Origin: Rhizophagus sp. LPA8_4_AMF
Lineage: Eukaryota > Glomeromycota > Glomeromycetes > Glomerales > Glomeraceae
NCBI GenBank assembly: GCA_021464525.1
Contig: JADRCO010000053.1
Coordinates: forward strand, 1 to 62,522
Length of the DNA stretch: 62,522 bases
Direction of reading: 5' to 3'
The translations under genes were made by a program, and so were the position numbers. The notes under the pieces are model-generated. The model was not told where the DNA came from and did not search any database. It saw only the letters and a list, made by a program, of their open reading frames with translations. This document shows, piece after piece, positions 13,591 to 25,780 of the stretch (the stretch's first letter is position 1; each line of letters begins with the position of its first letter).

Positions 13591-13654
13591 ATTTGAAATT
13601 CGTAAATTTTTTTTTATTTTTTTTTATAAATAGAAGTGTTTTTTTTTTGTATTT

Positions 13655-13661
13655 ATATATA
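13655..13661 (-). promoter_or_regulatory. TATA-like element upstream of HMG gene
   Basis: An alternating TATATAA-type run lies 65-71 nt upstream of the ATG of the minus-strand HMG gene, separated from it by T-rich sequence. Position and sequence fit a core promoter, but such runs are common in this AT-rich DNA, so the call is tentative. Confidence 0.25.
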
Positions 13662-15102
13662 AGATGAGGTCAAGATTTAAATTGTAAGAACACCAGGGAG
13701 GAAATTGAGCGTTTTTATACTTGAATAGACGTTATTATACTGCGTAATAAAATAAGTATATTTGTATTTTTTTTTACAGTTGAATACAATCAAATTCATA
13801 GACTAGTGGCTTTTCTTCGTGTAGCGTAATAGTCATTTTAGAGGATATTTTTGGGAGCAGAAAAAAAAAGAATTATAAAAATCACTTTGTTCGTACAGTT
13901 TAAATATATTTAAGTATTTTTAATTTTTATGGTAAAGAAAGAAATATGCACTCAAATGGCGCGTCAAAGAATATTTTACTTACCTTCATACTTTGTCTGT
14001 TTGCATTTATTACCAATATTTCCAATTAAAGTTAATTTTTCCAAGAAAAAAAAAATAATAATATATGTTTGGTGTCACAGATTTCAAAAATAATTGTTTG
14101 TTTTAATCCTCGATTGATGAACGAATTCAGAGCCCTGGCATCTATTTTACATTCCAATTAACCTTATTTAAATGATCATTTTTTGCCAAAAGTACATGAG
14201 GGATATCTGTTATACGTTATTAAAATCAATGTTACACCTTCCGATCGTTGTTGTCATGTGGATAACATCATCATTTTTAACTAATCTATTAAGAGTGTAA
14301 AGTTAACAAAATCTTTTGATACTAAAAACAATGTAAAATATTTTGAATGATATTATTGGATCACTTTCTGAACCCAAAATAAATAAAATTTAAAATAAAA
14401 AAAAAGGAATCAAAAATTGCATTCATCTTTATTGTAATAAATAATGAAAAGTTCATTAAGTTTTCATTGTGAATAATCTTTTTCTGTTAAAATGGGGATT
14501 CATTGCTGTTAACAGAGTTTCGGATAAAAATATTCACATTAATAATTTCCTTACATCGATAACGATTTTATTTTGTCTTATTTGTGTTTCACAATGCTCA
14601 TATTCTCACGTGTAGCAAAGCTAAATATATTTGGAAAACCAGGATGGTAAAGGTTAATTACAGTAGATGTGGTACATGCCGTGATCATATGATATAAATT
14701 TACGTTATTTGCCTCAGTAAAGATAATGAAAAAGAAATTTAATATTATAATCTGGCTTAGAAATATATCAAATGACTACACTTTTTGATTCAATCTATTC
14801 TAATTTAACATCGAAGCATAAGAAAAATATATCATTGGAATGCAGAGATTTCCTAATTTTTCCGATTTTTTAATTTCGATCTTGACGATCATAACCAAAT
14901 AAAATAGCATTGAAAATCATTCCAGGATTGGACTTATAGAAAACTTAAAAATTTTTTGATACCGGAGTTTAAAATTGATCATCACGCCAATCAAAAAATA
15001 AAAAACTTTTTTAAATAAAATTAAAGTATATGTTACATATGTTTACAAGAAAAGAAGTTTAAATGATGAAATAGTAATTATTTGTCAATTTTCTTTTGTT
15101 TT

Positions 15103-15124
15103 AAAAAAAAAAAAAAAAAGTGGG

Positions 15125-15154
<30 letters not shown>
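15103..15154. repeat. Long poly-A tract
   Basis: A run of about 17 A, an interrupting GTGGG, then about 28-30 further A, ending in GGG. It may be the tail of an old retroposed copy, but no matching body was recognised upstream, so it is reported only as a homopolymer tract that is a likely length-error site. Confidence 0.6.
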
Positions 15155-15156
<2 letters not shown>

Positions 15157-17574
15157 AAACTCAATGCATAATTATTAGAACTCAGTGCCACCATAAAAAG
15201 TAATTGATAAACTTTAATTTGACTCCATAACATTATGATTGACTAATATGACAACTGATTTGATTAACTTAAATTAATCATAAATGTGACCAGCTGGAAT
15301 TAAACTCCGAACAAAAGATCATGATTACAATTCAAAACGCGAATTTTTTTGTGACGAAGAATTTAATAATAAAACAATCTTTTGGATAAGACCAAAAAAT
15401 CATTTTAACCTTTTTTTTTTAATAAAAAATTTTTTAATAAAAAGGGGAAAGAATAAACAAATAAATTTTTTAACAAAATATTTCTATTGTTTTACCTATT
15501 GTACTTCTAGGATAAATATTGGTTTAATAGGTTAATAATTACTTAATTTAATAATCATCATGAAAGATTCGTAATGTATTTCTGTTACCTTTGTGTAATG
15601 TTTAACATTTAAATTTGCACTAATCCAATTTTGGTTTAGATATTGCGGATAGATTATAACGCGTCAAGGATATGAGGTAAATAAAAGAAATATTATAAAT
15701 ACTATTTAAGTTTTAGGCCAGAACCCCAATTCCCCAAGATGATAGGTACGGTTAATTTTGAAATTTCCCGAATTGTAAATATCTATATAAATACATAAAT
15801 AAGTACATTTAATAAATAAATTACGAAGATTCTAGACAAAAAAAAAATTATATATTAATTTTTTTAAAAAAAATATTTAATATTCAATTATTATAAGTAC
15901 AAAAATATCATAAACCTGTTTATTTCAACATTTGTTTTTCGTTTTTAGTATGTTGGCAAAAAGGAATACCTTAATTTATTAATTTTTCTTTCGAATTCAT
16001 ATTATGTTCGGCATGTTCGGCATGTTTCGGCGTAAAAAGTTACCGTAAATATTAAAAGTTACAAAGTTGATTCATTAAAATCACGGTCGCGATTTAACCT
16101 TTTTCTACTTTATTATACATGAATGATACAATGATTTAGAACGTTATCATAAGACGCGATATATATATGATTTAATGCATAAAATACATATCAGATATGT
16201 TTAAATTTTTGTTACAGTATATTCGTATAAAATATTTAACCGTATTATAATTAGACCATTATTGTATTATAAATAAATACGGAATTTCCAAATAAAGTCA
16301 TGGTTGAAAGAAAACCAATTAAATTCATTATAAATATATTCCTTATCATTTTATCATATTACCTTATCATGATTAAAAATATCGTTTTTTAGATGAAACA
16401 ATTAAAAACGCCATTTGATCAATTTTATTAAAATTTTTTATTAAAGGCAAGTTATTGTTACAACGCATTATAATTAAAGAGACACGAAGAAAAAAAAATT
16501 TGAGTTATTCACGTATCAAATCAAGTATTTGTATAGTATTTTAAAAAGTTAAATGAATAACGGAGAAGAATACCGACAATTTTACGCCAAATTTTATATT
16601 TTAAGTATTTCTTCCTTTTTGATCTTCGTTATCTTTTTAAAATTGATCATAAAATTGATCATATGCTATCTAAATGCTTCTATATCAAGTAATTTACTGT
16701 ATATCAAAGTCAGAAGTATTCTTAATAACATTATAATGAAATAAAAAACGCCGAAATATTTCATGGAAAAAAAAAAAATTCTTCGATTTCCTAAAAAAAT
16801 CATTTTTTAAAGATTATAATCTATTATTAGAACTGTAAAAAAAAAAAAAATTACCGCAGTTAAAGTTTTCCAATCATAAATTTTACATTCATAAGGTGCT
16901 AGATTGGGTGTATTGTATTACTGCATATCATATCACACTTGTATCACCCTTTTCTTATCACACTTACATAATAGAAGCAAAAGAATATTCCAATAACACG
17001 TTGTTGTGCAAAATACCGAATTTAGTATCTGCAAAAGCACTAGAATTTTCCAAATAATTAAATCAACTACTAAATTTGTATAGAAAAATTCATATGATTG
17101 AAAAAGAAAAGTGTGAAGGATTTTTTTTTACATATTCGATTTACAATGATATTAAAAAAGTATATCAAATAATTAATAATATTTTGAAAGAGAAAAAAAG
17201 ACATGATTAACTGAAACTTTCTTGGCGCATATTTTTTTTTTTTTTTCCACAAATTATGTTAATTAACCAGATTGCATGTATTGTGACTAATTAGGCGTAA
17301 ATTATTATTTTCTTTTTTTTCTGGAATTTTTCATTTTTCTGTTACCAGGAAAAATATTTGTTTTATATTTATTTTATTGAATGAGAAAAAAAATCATGAA
17401 AATTGCTTTGTTTTCAATTGAAAAAAAAGACAAACAAACAAATAGAAGTTTTCCTTTCGTTCGGAGAAGGTCTTTAAAAAAAAATTTTTTTTAATACTGT
17501 TTTTTTTCTATGCGCAAAGAAAATTTAATATACATGCGTATATTATGTGTGTAATATTTTTTTTAAAAAAAATA

Positions 17575-17885
17575 TTTTAAAGAAAATATTTTAAAAATTA
17601 TGTATTTTATGTATTTTATTCTAGAAAAATATGTATTTTATTTTAAAAAATATGTACTTTATTCTAGAAAAATATGTATTTTATTTTAAAAAATATGCAC
17701 TTGATTTAAAAATTATGTACTTTATTTTAAAAAATATATAATTTAATATAAAAAAATATGTATTTTATTCTAAAAAATACATAATTTAAAAGAATATATA
17801 ATTTAATTTAAAAGAATATATAATTTAATTTAAAAGAATATAATTTAATTTAAAAGAATACTAAAAAATATATATAATTTATTTT
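17575..17885. repeat. Degenerate AT-rich tandem repeat
   Basis: Diverged copies of a unit of about 20-24 nt of the form ATGTATTTTATTCTAGAAAA, with TTTAAAAAAT variants, change at about 17770 into an ATATAATTTAATTTAAAAGA variant repeated about four times. Many units carry TCTAGA or TTTAAA palindromes. No coding potential. Confidence 0.6.
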
Positions 17886-18649
17886 ATTTTTTTTAAAAAA
17901 AAATGACATGTAACTTATAAAAATTTATTTATAATAACTATAATATTATTCTTAAATTGTAGTACATAGAAAAATTTCGATATACGTTAAAAAAGAATAA
18001 CCTTTAGTAAATCATTTTGAAAGCGTGTGAAAATTTCATGAAATTTAATAAACAATCTCAAAACCCGGGTTTCAACATTTTCAAACATTATCGTCCTAAA
18101 ACAGAAACCTTCGAGAATTCAGCTTTAAAAAATATTTGAATAAATTAAGCTAGAAAAGGTTGATACTTTTCTTCGAAGAATGTTTGGAATATTTTTAAAA
18201 TTATTCTAAATATTTCTGAATATTTCTGAATATTCTATTTCTGTTCAACAAAAATATTTATCAAGTTTCAAAGACAAAATAGTAATTTAACAATGAGTTA
18301 CACCCGTTGAATAATATAAACTGCTTCTTACTCCAGACACCGGAGTGAGAATTCCTGTTAAATATTATTGATCAGCAATTATACATCAATTTTCTTAATA
18401 GAATTTTTAGAATTTTGATTCAAAAATTTCCTAAAACAATTGTTTTAAAAATCATTCATTACACAGATCAATCATCACATTATCACATTCTTTTTTGCAC
18501 ATTAAAAAGTATAAATATGTTGGAATTTTTTTCAAAAAAAAAAAAAAGAAAATAACAAACAGAAATAAATAATAATAATAATAAATCTCAGTTTTTTTTT
18601 TAAAACAAAAATAAAATCAATAAAGTAAAATTACAGAAATATTCAAACA

Positions 18650-19597
18650 ATGGAAGATTTTCGTCGTCCTCCAGCTTTTACTATTTACAGTGAAAACAAT
18701 TCACTTATTATTCCATCTGATACTTCTCTTCTAATTCCTCCTCATTCTCCTAATTCAATTGATACTAGCTATCTTTTCGCTCCTCACTCGCCTTCAACTG
18801 GTAGTGATACTGCATCTACTAGTTGTTCTTCCAGTTGTACTTCACCAACTGTTAGCGACAACGAAGAGTTGTTTGTACCGCCGGACCAACTTAATAATGT
18901 AAAAAGACTTTTAAGGATGTTTCCCCCTCCAATGTCCGCCGAAGATTTTATCAACAAAAATCCCTTCCATGCTTCAGATGGACATATTAAAAGACCTTCA
19001 AATAATTTCATTCTTTTCCGTAAAATTGCACATGACCAGAAGAGTCAAACTCCTGCTTTATCTGATCATAACGAAAGACAATTCTCTCAGATAATTGGAA
19101 AAATATGGAAAGGCCTCACTTATGATGAAAAACACACATATAAGAGATTAGGTAAGGAAGTGGCTGAAATGCATAAAAAATTGTTCCCCAAATATAAATA
19201 TCAACCTAAGAGAGATAAAGCTGCATGGAAACATTTTAATCCGGAAAGTAATAATTCTAATCAAAAATCAAAGAGAAAGAGTAAGGTCAAACAACAAAAG
19301 AATCAAGAAACAATATCTGACATTCCTAATGATAACATTCATCAACATCAACAACAACATCATCAACAGCAGCAGCAGCCAATTGTTCCGGAAAATACTT
19401 TGGATTACGCACTCCCTGTAGTTGGATTAGATCAAATGGGTCAAATGGGTCAAATGGATCAATTATATTATCCGACGTCTTATACCCCAAATAACTCTTA
19501 CACTACAAATAACTCTTTTACTACAAATAACTCTTTTACTACAAATAACACAATTATGGATTTATTTAATGAGGATTATTGGATGCAACCCATATAA
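18650..19597 (+). CDS. HMG-box transcription factor, MATA-HMG type, with polyQ and repeat tail
   Basis: A single-exon gene of 315 residues. The N-terminal 80 residues are Ser/Thr/Pro-rich (two APHSP/PPHSP motifs). FPPPM at 91-95 leads to an HMG box at about 113-188: IKRPSNNFILF, Trp153 in IGKIWKGL, KHTYKRLGKEVAEMHKK as helix 3, and the basic tail FPKYKYQPKR. A Lys/Arg-rich segment (205-217) may be a nuclear localisation signal. The C-terminal part carries a His/Gln tract (HQHQQQHHQQQQQ), a QMG triplet run (QMGQMGQMDQ) and four units of a TTNNSF-type repeat, all typical of unstructured activation regions and likely to vary in length between strains. The ATG follows an A-rich leader and is the first in frame. 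It is the most canonical HMG gene in the window; function is inferred from the family. Confidence 0.88.
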   Translation: MEDFRRPPAFTIYSENNSLIIPSDTSLLIPPHSPNSIDTSYLFAPHSPSTGSDTASTSCSSSCTSPTVSDNEELFVPPDQLNNVKRLLRMFPPPMSAEDFINKNPFHASDGHIKRPSNNFILFRKIAHDQKSQTPALSDHNERQFSQIIGKIWKGLTYDEKHTYKRLGKEVAEMHKKLFPKYKYQPKRDKAAWKHFNPESNNSNQKSKRKSKVKQQKNQETISDIPNDNIHQHQQQHHQQQQQPIVPENTLDYALPVVGLDQMGQMGQMDQLYYPTSYTPNNSYTTNNSFTTNNSFTTNNTIMDLFNEDYWMQPI

Positions 19598-22034
19598 TCG
19601 TATATTGTAACGAAGACTATACTAGTTTCTACATGGATATAATTATTTAATTGGCATTCGATTTTTTTTTTATTTATTATTTTTTTGGCATCATCTGTTT
19701 AAAATTGGCAATAATTTCATTCAAATTTGAACAATTTTTTTTATTTCGCAGTAGATAACAAACTCATTTCAGATTTTAAGTCGCATAGTTATAGACAATT
19801 TTAGTCAATCATTAAATTATAGAATTAGATAACCAAATTCATGAACAATTTCAACTACGGATTTTATATCATTCACAATTTACTATATATATTATATAAA
19901 TACCTCTATATATTTTTTTTTATCTGTATATTTTTATATTTTTTGTAGATTTTTTTGTCATTGTTAAATAGTTTCTTTATTATATATGTATATGCACATA
20001 TATATATATGATCCTGTATATTCTCTCTCTCTTTTTCCTTTTTTTTTTAAGATTATTATATTGGTGAATATGAACGAACATTTTGATATAAATTTTATTT
20101 TTAACCCAAATAAATTACACAATTTCTACTTTATAAGTTTTGATTTAAGAAAATATTTTGGTTTTTTTTATATACATATATACATATATACATACATTCA
20201 TATACACGTAAATATATGCTACCAAATTATCTGGTATGAAGTAATAATAAACCCCAATTAAGTATTATACTTATTAAAGCCAATAAAATAAAATCGATAA
20301 TGATCTAACCGTATTGGGTTACCAATTTTTTACTGAACTGCGTAAAATAAAATTCATTTTGTAAATCACGGCTGAAAAATTCCACAAAAGAAAATCCGGT
20401 CAGAAAGAATCGAAAGAATGATCGACATTTCCCGAAATTCCATAGTCTTACTTTCTAAAACCCAAAAAAGAATATTTTTATGCGGTACTTTAATTCCGTT
20501 ATTTATTTATTTATTTTTATTTAAGGACCCCCCTTGTCACAGCCAATGCCGCAGCTTCATGGTTATCTAAAACTGTGCCACATATTGAGTGTTTCATTTT
20601 TTTTTTTACTTTTTAAAACGTAAAACATTTTAATTGTAAAAATTTGTTATTGTTAAGATTTTTATTACCCCCTAAAAAGGTTTTGTAATTATGAATGTTA
20701 TTACTTAAATTAGGAAATTGAATCCATTGAGAAAGGAGTGATGCATTACGAATTTAAACTGCGTTCGGCCCTACCTAATGGGTAACACCACTTATTTGGT
20801 GAAGTTATTGGGGGGGGTCGAATTCCAATAGATTATTTACTCCCATGGTACCACTCAATAATCCAAATCCCAAAACTTGTCCAACTAAAATAGGGATATA
20901 GAAAGGTGAATGAATTCTATTTTTATGTACCTTTCAATTGGAAATTGTGTATAAATCTGGGATTTTGGCTAACCTCTTTGTAATACGAAAGTGAAAGGGA
21001 AGGAAAATCGGTATAACCTAGCTGCAGGCGGAATACAGTTCTTATTGCATAGGATTTTAATTTATTTTATTATTTAAGTTATTATTTCAAAAAAAAAGAG
21101 TCGCTAATATTAAATTAATTATAGAAATGCTATTTTGACAGACGAAAAGAATGATATACCTAAAAGTTGGGAGTTAAGATAATGAAAAATAAAGAGAACT
21201 CCAGCAATTGTCATGCTTATCAATGAAATTGATATTAGATACAGGAAATTTAAAATTTAAATTCAGTTAATATTTGATAAAATTATCCAATCAAAATTCA
21301 TTAATACTGTACTAAATGAAGTGTGTTTTTATTCCCAAAATACGTCATGAAAAAAGGGACCCCTTTCGGCCTTTCCACTACCATTCATGTCCTGACGCTT
21401 TATTTTACATCTAATGAGGGAGGGTATCGAGAGATGGCTTTTTTCATACTTGATTTTTATTTAACAATTTATCACTAATTATCACGTAATGAAACGTGAT
21501 CCTGTTGGAAATAAATAGGGATAATAGTTTAATGGGAGCGTTAGAGAATTGCAAAAGTCATATTAACTTATTCATTTTTGATTGACATATTGATAAAAAA
21601 AAAAAATTGGATAAAATTAATCAAATAAAATAAAATATATTTCACATTATTACCAGGTTGTAGTGATATTGTCGTAATGCTTTAGTAACGAGATTACATA
21701 AAATCGGGATTTACATCTTCCGCTCGTATAATAATAATCTCGTAATTTAGTAATAGATAATGTTGAACTTTTTACTCTTTCAAAACTACAAATTCTTGCT
21801 ATCTTATGCATGTATGATTTTACTATAATAAGATCTTTATAAAAAATTATTCGACCAAAAATGGTCAATTTCAGATTCCGCGCTGAGTTTACTTATTTTG
21901 AAATTACAGCCCTGTTCCACGTGATATTACATCACGCTGCACGATTACACACTATTTGTCCATCGGTTGTACAATAATTATAAATTTATTGAGAATCGAA
22001 AATTCATTAAAAATAAACAAAATTTTTTATCAAT
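19598..22034. other. Intergenic DNA, no gene recognised
   Basis: The 3' flank of the HMG gene with TA-rich runs (19880-20220), then mixed sequence. At 20520-21020 there is a more GC-balanced patch with a small CACCA/TGGTG stem and a G8 run (20810-20820) but no frame or RNA fold that could be recognised. Minus-strand frames in this stretch (for example 21650-21868) show no domain. The promoter of the C2 gene should lie at its right end. Confidence 0.45.
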
Positions 22035-23265
22035 ATGCCTTATGGACATTTAGAAGTAACTGTTGGTAATTAAAAAATTTTCACTTATTCATTATTCATT
22101 TGTTAAACTATTTATTGATAATTTTTTACTACTTATTTTGGGTCGAAATTTAAGTTGAAGGTAAAAAAAAAGAAACTGATTTTTTTGGTACGTATCGATT
22201 TTTATTTATCTTTTCATAATGAATATTTGTAATAAATTTATTTAAAAACTGGTGTTAATATATTAATAGATAAAACGAACCCTTATGTTTGTTTATCTTT
22301 GGACAAATATAATAAGCAAAAAACTCGTGCCATTCAGAATGCTGCAACTTGGAACGAAAAATTCACATTGTATGTAAATTTGTTTTATTATAATTATTGG
22401 TGTTCATTTTGTTACTTCACGTTTAAATCTTGTGATTTGATATTGATTTATTAAATATTTCAAAGATTTTTAATTTATTCCCTTAGATTATAATCGAATA
22501 ATCTTTTTTAAAACATATTAACGATTAAAATGATAATATTCTTTTTAGCGATGTTTTAGAAGGTCGATATGAACTTTACATTGAAGTATTTGATGATGAT
22601 GTTGATAGTGATGATTTAATAGGTAAAATTGTTTACCAATTAGTACATATATATATATGTATCTTTTTTTTTGGAGAAAATATTTAATCATTTATTCTCA
22701 TAGGAGGAGCTACTGTACCATTATATGAAGTTTTTCAACAAGGTCATGTTGATAATTGGTTTAATATTACACGTCCTAGTGGAAAGCCCGCTGGAGAAAT
22801 TCATTTATCAATGAATTTTAAGAATCAAGTAAGAGAAATTTTTAAATCAATAATTCGAGAATATTTCATGTATACACTCTAAATGATCGTGATTTTAAGG
22901 GACCGACATCAGGACCTCCAGGGCATACACCATATCCAGTTCCAAATGGACCAGGTTATTTTTCACCCCCAAATTCGGGTAGTAGCACTTATGTAAGTTA
23001 TTCAGAAAATCAAGTACAACAAGCTTTTAATAGTTTTGGTCCAGAAGGTGGTGCTATCCCTTCAGATTATGGAAGTGGCGCTCCTCCGAATGTGATAACA
23101 CCACAATCAACTGGCCCTCCAGCTTATCCGACCGCTGGAAGTGGGTTTCCTGATCCATCATCATATGTTGTAAATATGCCACATCAATCGCAGCCACCCG
23201 ATTATAAACCTCCTTCATTAGAACAACATTATAATGAAAACGAACAAAAATCAAGCGATAATTAA
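22035..23265 (+). CDS. Single C2-domain protein with Gly/Pro/Tyr-rich tail, six exons
   Basis: Exons 22035-22065, 22155-22187, 22270-22369, 22549-22622, 22704-22828 and 22900-23265 join in phase (729 nt, 242 residues); all five introns have GT and AG ends. Exon 2 is only 33 nt and supplies VEGKKKETDFF between the first C2 strand (HLEVTV) and KTNPYVCLSL; without it the first loop of the domain is missing. The C2 domain covers about residues 4-120: WNEKF motif, then ELYIEVFDDDVDSDDLIG with a run of acidic residues suited to Ca2+ binding in loop 3, and GEIHLSMNF as last strand. The usual SDPYV reads TNPYV, so one Ca2+ ligand is Asn. The last 120 residues are a Gly/Pro/Ser/Tyr-rich low-complexity tail ending in an acidic/Gln segment. 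The family binds phospholipid membranes, often Ca2+-dependently; fungal single-C2 proteins with such tails work in membrane traffic or cytokinesis. The exact role is unknown. Confidence 0.9.
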
Positions 23266-23897
23266 CGATTAGATGGTAATTATATTTAATATTCGATCTT
23301 TTTCTATTATCCTAGGAGCAATGTTTGAAGTAAATTATAATAGTAAAATTTTTATAGACGACAAGCGGGCTGCCGCTGATGTGCTAAGAGTTTTTTTTGG
23401 GTAAACTTTATAATGAGTATGAAAAATATGAAGACAAAAAAAGGAAACACAGAAGAAAAACATGAAGAAAAAATACAAAGATAAACATCATCAAATAACA
23501 AAAAAAAAAATTATAAATATATTTATTTTTTATTTCATAATTATTAATTTATATTTAGTTACTTAATAACATTCATTATAGATAAATTTTAATTATATTT
23601 TTATTTTAGCATTTTATGTATATGAATATGAATTAATATTATTTTTTATAGTTAACTGTTAATAAATTAATTATATATAATTTTTAAATTTACAATGATG
23701 GTCGTCGATTGACTTTGTTGATGATGTAGATGAGGTGATCGTGATGTTGTCAATGAATAATTCCAGTGTGAAAAAAAAATAAGGTCAAACCATCATGATA
23801 TATCAAAAATTGAGTGGCCGTTAATAGGAGCATATAAAATAAATAGTTATGGTATGATACGACGATACATATTCACCCATTTTTACCCCTTGTCGGA

Positions 23898-24530
23898 AGA
23901 TATCCCGAAGGACGTTTTCCCGAAGGACGTTTGCCCGAATTTTTGGCCAGAGTTATGCAGAGTTATGCACGAACACGTGATCAATCGGCCGGCGTTAAAG
24001 TTTTCGGGAAAACGTCCTTCGAGAAATCGTACTGTAACCATTTTTACCGACACCTGTTTTACCGAAAATCTACTGACTTCACTTTGCCGATTTGCCAGCA
24101 TTTTCCCGATATCATTTCACCATTTTGCTGATAATCATTTTGCCAAAATGATCAAGATCATGAAATTTTCCTTTCATTAAAGTTTTTTTTGAAAATATCT
24201 TAATTTATTTTTTAATTACCATATGTAATTAAAGTAATTATATTTTGTATTTATCACTTTCTAAATGAAAAAAGGTTTTCGCCGAATAAGTAATAATTAT
24301 TTATCATGTAGACTACAAGTTGATTTTGAAATTATTAAAAAATTGAATATTGTTAGCATAATTTTTAAAAACAGTAAGCGAGGCGCAGCTAAGTAATGAA
24401 TGATTTTCAGTGAAATGGCAAGTCGAGTAATTTTCATGATGGTAAAATGCCATTTCGGTGAAATGAAATTAGGTAATTTTCATGTCGGTAAAATGGAAGT
24501 CAGCAAAATAGTGTCGGTTAATTTCATACC
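23898..24530. repeat. Fold-back array of short ...CGGTAAAATGG-type motifs
   Basis: Two zones of a degenerate 20-nt motif face each other. At about 24030-24130 it reads in the CCATTTTACCGAC orientation, and at 24430-24525 as GTCGGTAAAATGG and variants (TCAGCAAAATAG, TCGGTGAAATG). A second inverted pair is nested at the left: tandem CCCGAAGGACGTTTT copies (23908-23938) and one reverse copy (24005-24022). The 66-108-residue frames that cross this region are by-products of the repeat. It is likely a non-autonomous, hairpin-rich mobile or satellite-like element. Confidence 0.55.
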
Positions 24531-25367
24531 GGGTACGATATGATGCAATAAGTAAAAGGTACGAATGTACGATAATTCGATAAATTAAATATCGATGCTA
24601 ATCATGCATTTTGGATCTACGTATAAGTATAGTGTAACAGTTATGGTATGGACGTACCTGTTTTGAAATTTTGACCGTATGTATATACATACTAATCAAT
24701 ACGAAACCAAAATATATAAAGAAGTCTGATTATTGTTCAAATTGGGTCCAGCCGATAATTTCATTTATATATTACATACTATATAATAAAATCGTCAATT
24801 TTACTTTATTTACTGTATAAAAATTTATTTGATATTTAATCAAAGAATATTCATTTCCGGTGCAATTTGTACGCCAATGCTTATCCATGGAAATACTCAT
24901 AGTACCCGCTTCCTAATTGCAAGAATATCTTATTAGGATCAGTCAAAAAGATGATTTTCTATAACTCATTAATGTGTTCCAGATTCGCTCCTTCCAACCA
25001 GATGGGGTCTCATTCTCACGCATTCTAGGAAGATCGTAGTTTTAACAATTTATAGCGATTTTATTGATTTATAGCTGATTTAGCAAGATTATTACTAAAT
25101 CTGAATTCATTTTTATTCGATTACAAGTATACTAGGGATTTATATAAGATCACACACACATATATATCCACTAATTAAAATAAATATAGATTTATTACTT
25201 AATTAAATATTTTCAGTCGACTTTTAAAAGATCACAGATATTTATAAAATTACATAACAGAGAAATACATAAAATTCTATTGCTTGAACTAATTTAGATT
25301 TACCAAAATTATAGATAATAAAATTTATAAATTAAAAAAAAAGCTTTTAAAATAATGAAAAATCCAG
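24531..25367. other. Intergenic DNA, no gene recognised
   Basis: A mixed AT-rich stretch between the fold-back repeat and the 3' end of the minus-strand secreted peptide gene. A (CA)n/(TA)n-like patch lies near 25150-25170. Nothing else was identified. Confidence 0.45.
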
Positions 25368-25604
25368 TTAACAAGTACTTTCGCATTTGCCACCACAGCG
25401 ACAAACTTCTCTACCAGGGATATTACTACATGGACAACATATACCATTACGAGAACCACAGCTGGCCTTACAAGCGAGCTCACCAAATGAACAAGAAACA
25501 CGTTTGTCTAAAACTTGGCCATTTTTAATAAAAGTTGGTGACGCCGAAGCAGTAGCAATAAAAAGGACGAAAGTTAAGAAAAACAAGAAAAGATTAAATT
25601 TCAT
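25368..25604 (-). CDS. Small secreted cysteine-rich defensin-like peptide precursor
   Basis: A single-exon frame of 78 residues. Residues 1-22 (Lys3, then a long Phe/Leu core ending SASAS) form a clear signal peptide. A short propeptide ends in a Lys-Arg pair (34-35), a Kex2-type processing site, which would release a mature peptide of 43 residues starting VSCSF. The mature part has ten cysteines at mature positions 3, 10, 14, 21, 22, 24, 33, 35, 39 and 43. The C-x3-C and later C-x-C pairs fit the cysteine-stabilised alpha/beta layout of fungal and invertebrate defensins, with two extra pairs (CC-x-C and a C-terminal Cys). Expected to act outside the cell, as an antimicrobial or host/microbe-interaction peptide; activity is inferred only. 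The upstream region is occupied by 0.7-kb tandem repeats. Confidence 0.8.
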   Translation of the reverse strand: MKFNLFLFFLTFVLFIATASASPTFIKNGQVLDKRVSCSFGELACKASCGSRNGICCPCSNIPGREVCRCGGKCESTC

Positions 25605-25780
25605 TTTTGTTTTTTTAAATTGTATGGAAATAGTTTTTTGTTTTTGAATAAATTTGAAATTCAGAAAATGATTTTTTTGTTATTAGATGATAATATGTAT
25701 TTGTTATTGTATAGGATTTTTTTTCGAAATCGAATGGAAAATTAAACGTGTATTTATAAAAAAAATTATCTCATTTTTTG

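Larger units (their letters stand above)
13662..18649. other. Intergenic DNA, no convincing gene
   Basis: The region between two divergently transcribed HMG genes. It contains long A runs (near 15103-15154) and a degenerate AT-rich tandem repeat (17575-17885). A 63-residue plus-strand frame at 16553-16744 has one hydrophobic stretch but no other support. The last 150 nt before 18650 are A-rich and are likely the 5' leader of the next HMG gene. No RNA gene or domain was seen. Confidence 0.5.

Noticed and set aside
16553..16744. 63-residue frame with a single hydrophobic segment
   Set aside because: Hydrophobic stretch is expected from Ile/Leu/Phe codons in AT-rich DNA; no homologue recognised.
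20750..20860. Possible tRNA-like fold around GGTAACACCACTTATTTGG
   Set aside because: No complete cloverleaf, anticodon arm or T-loop consensus could be assembled.
25387..25647. 86-residue plus-strand frame opposite the secreted peptide
   Set aside because: The minus strand has signal peptide, Kex2 site and ordered cysteines; the plus frame has none.
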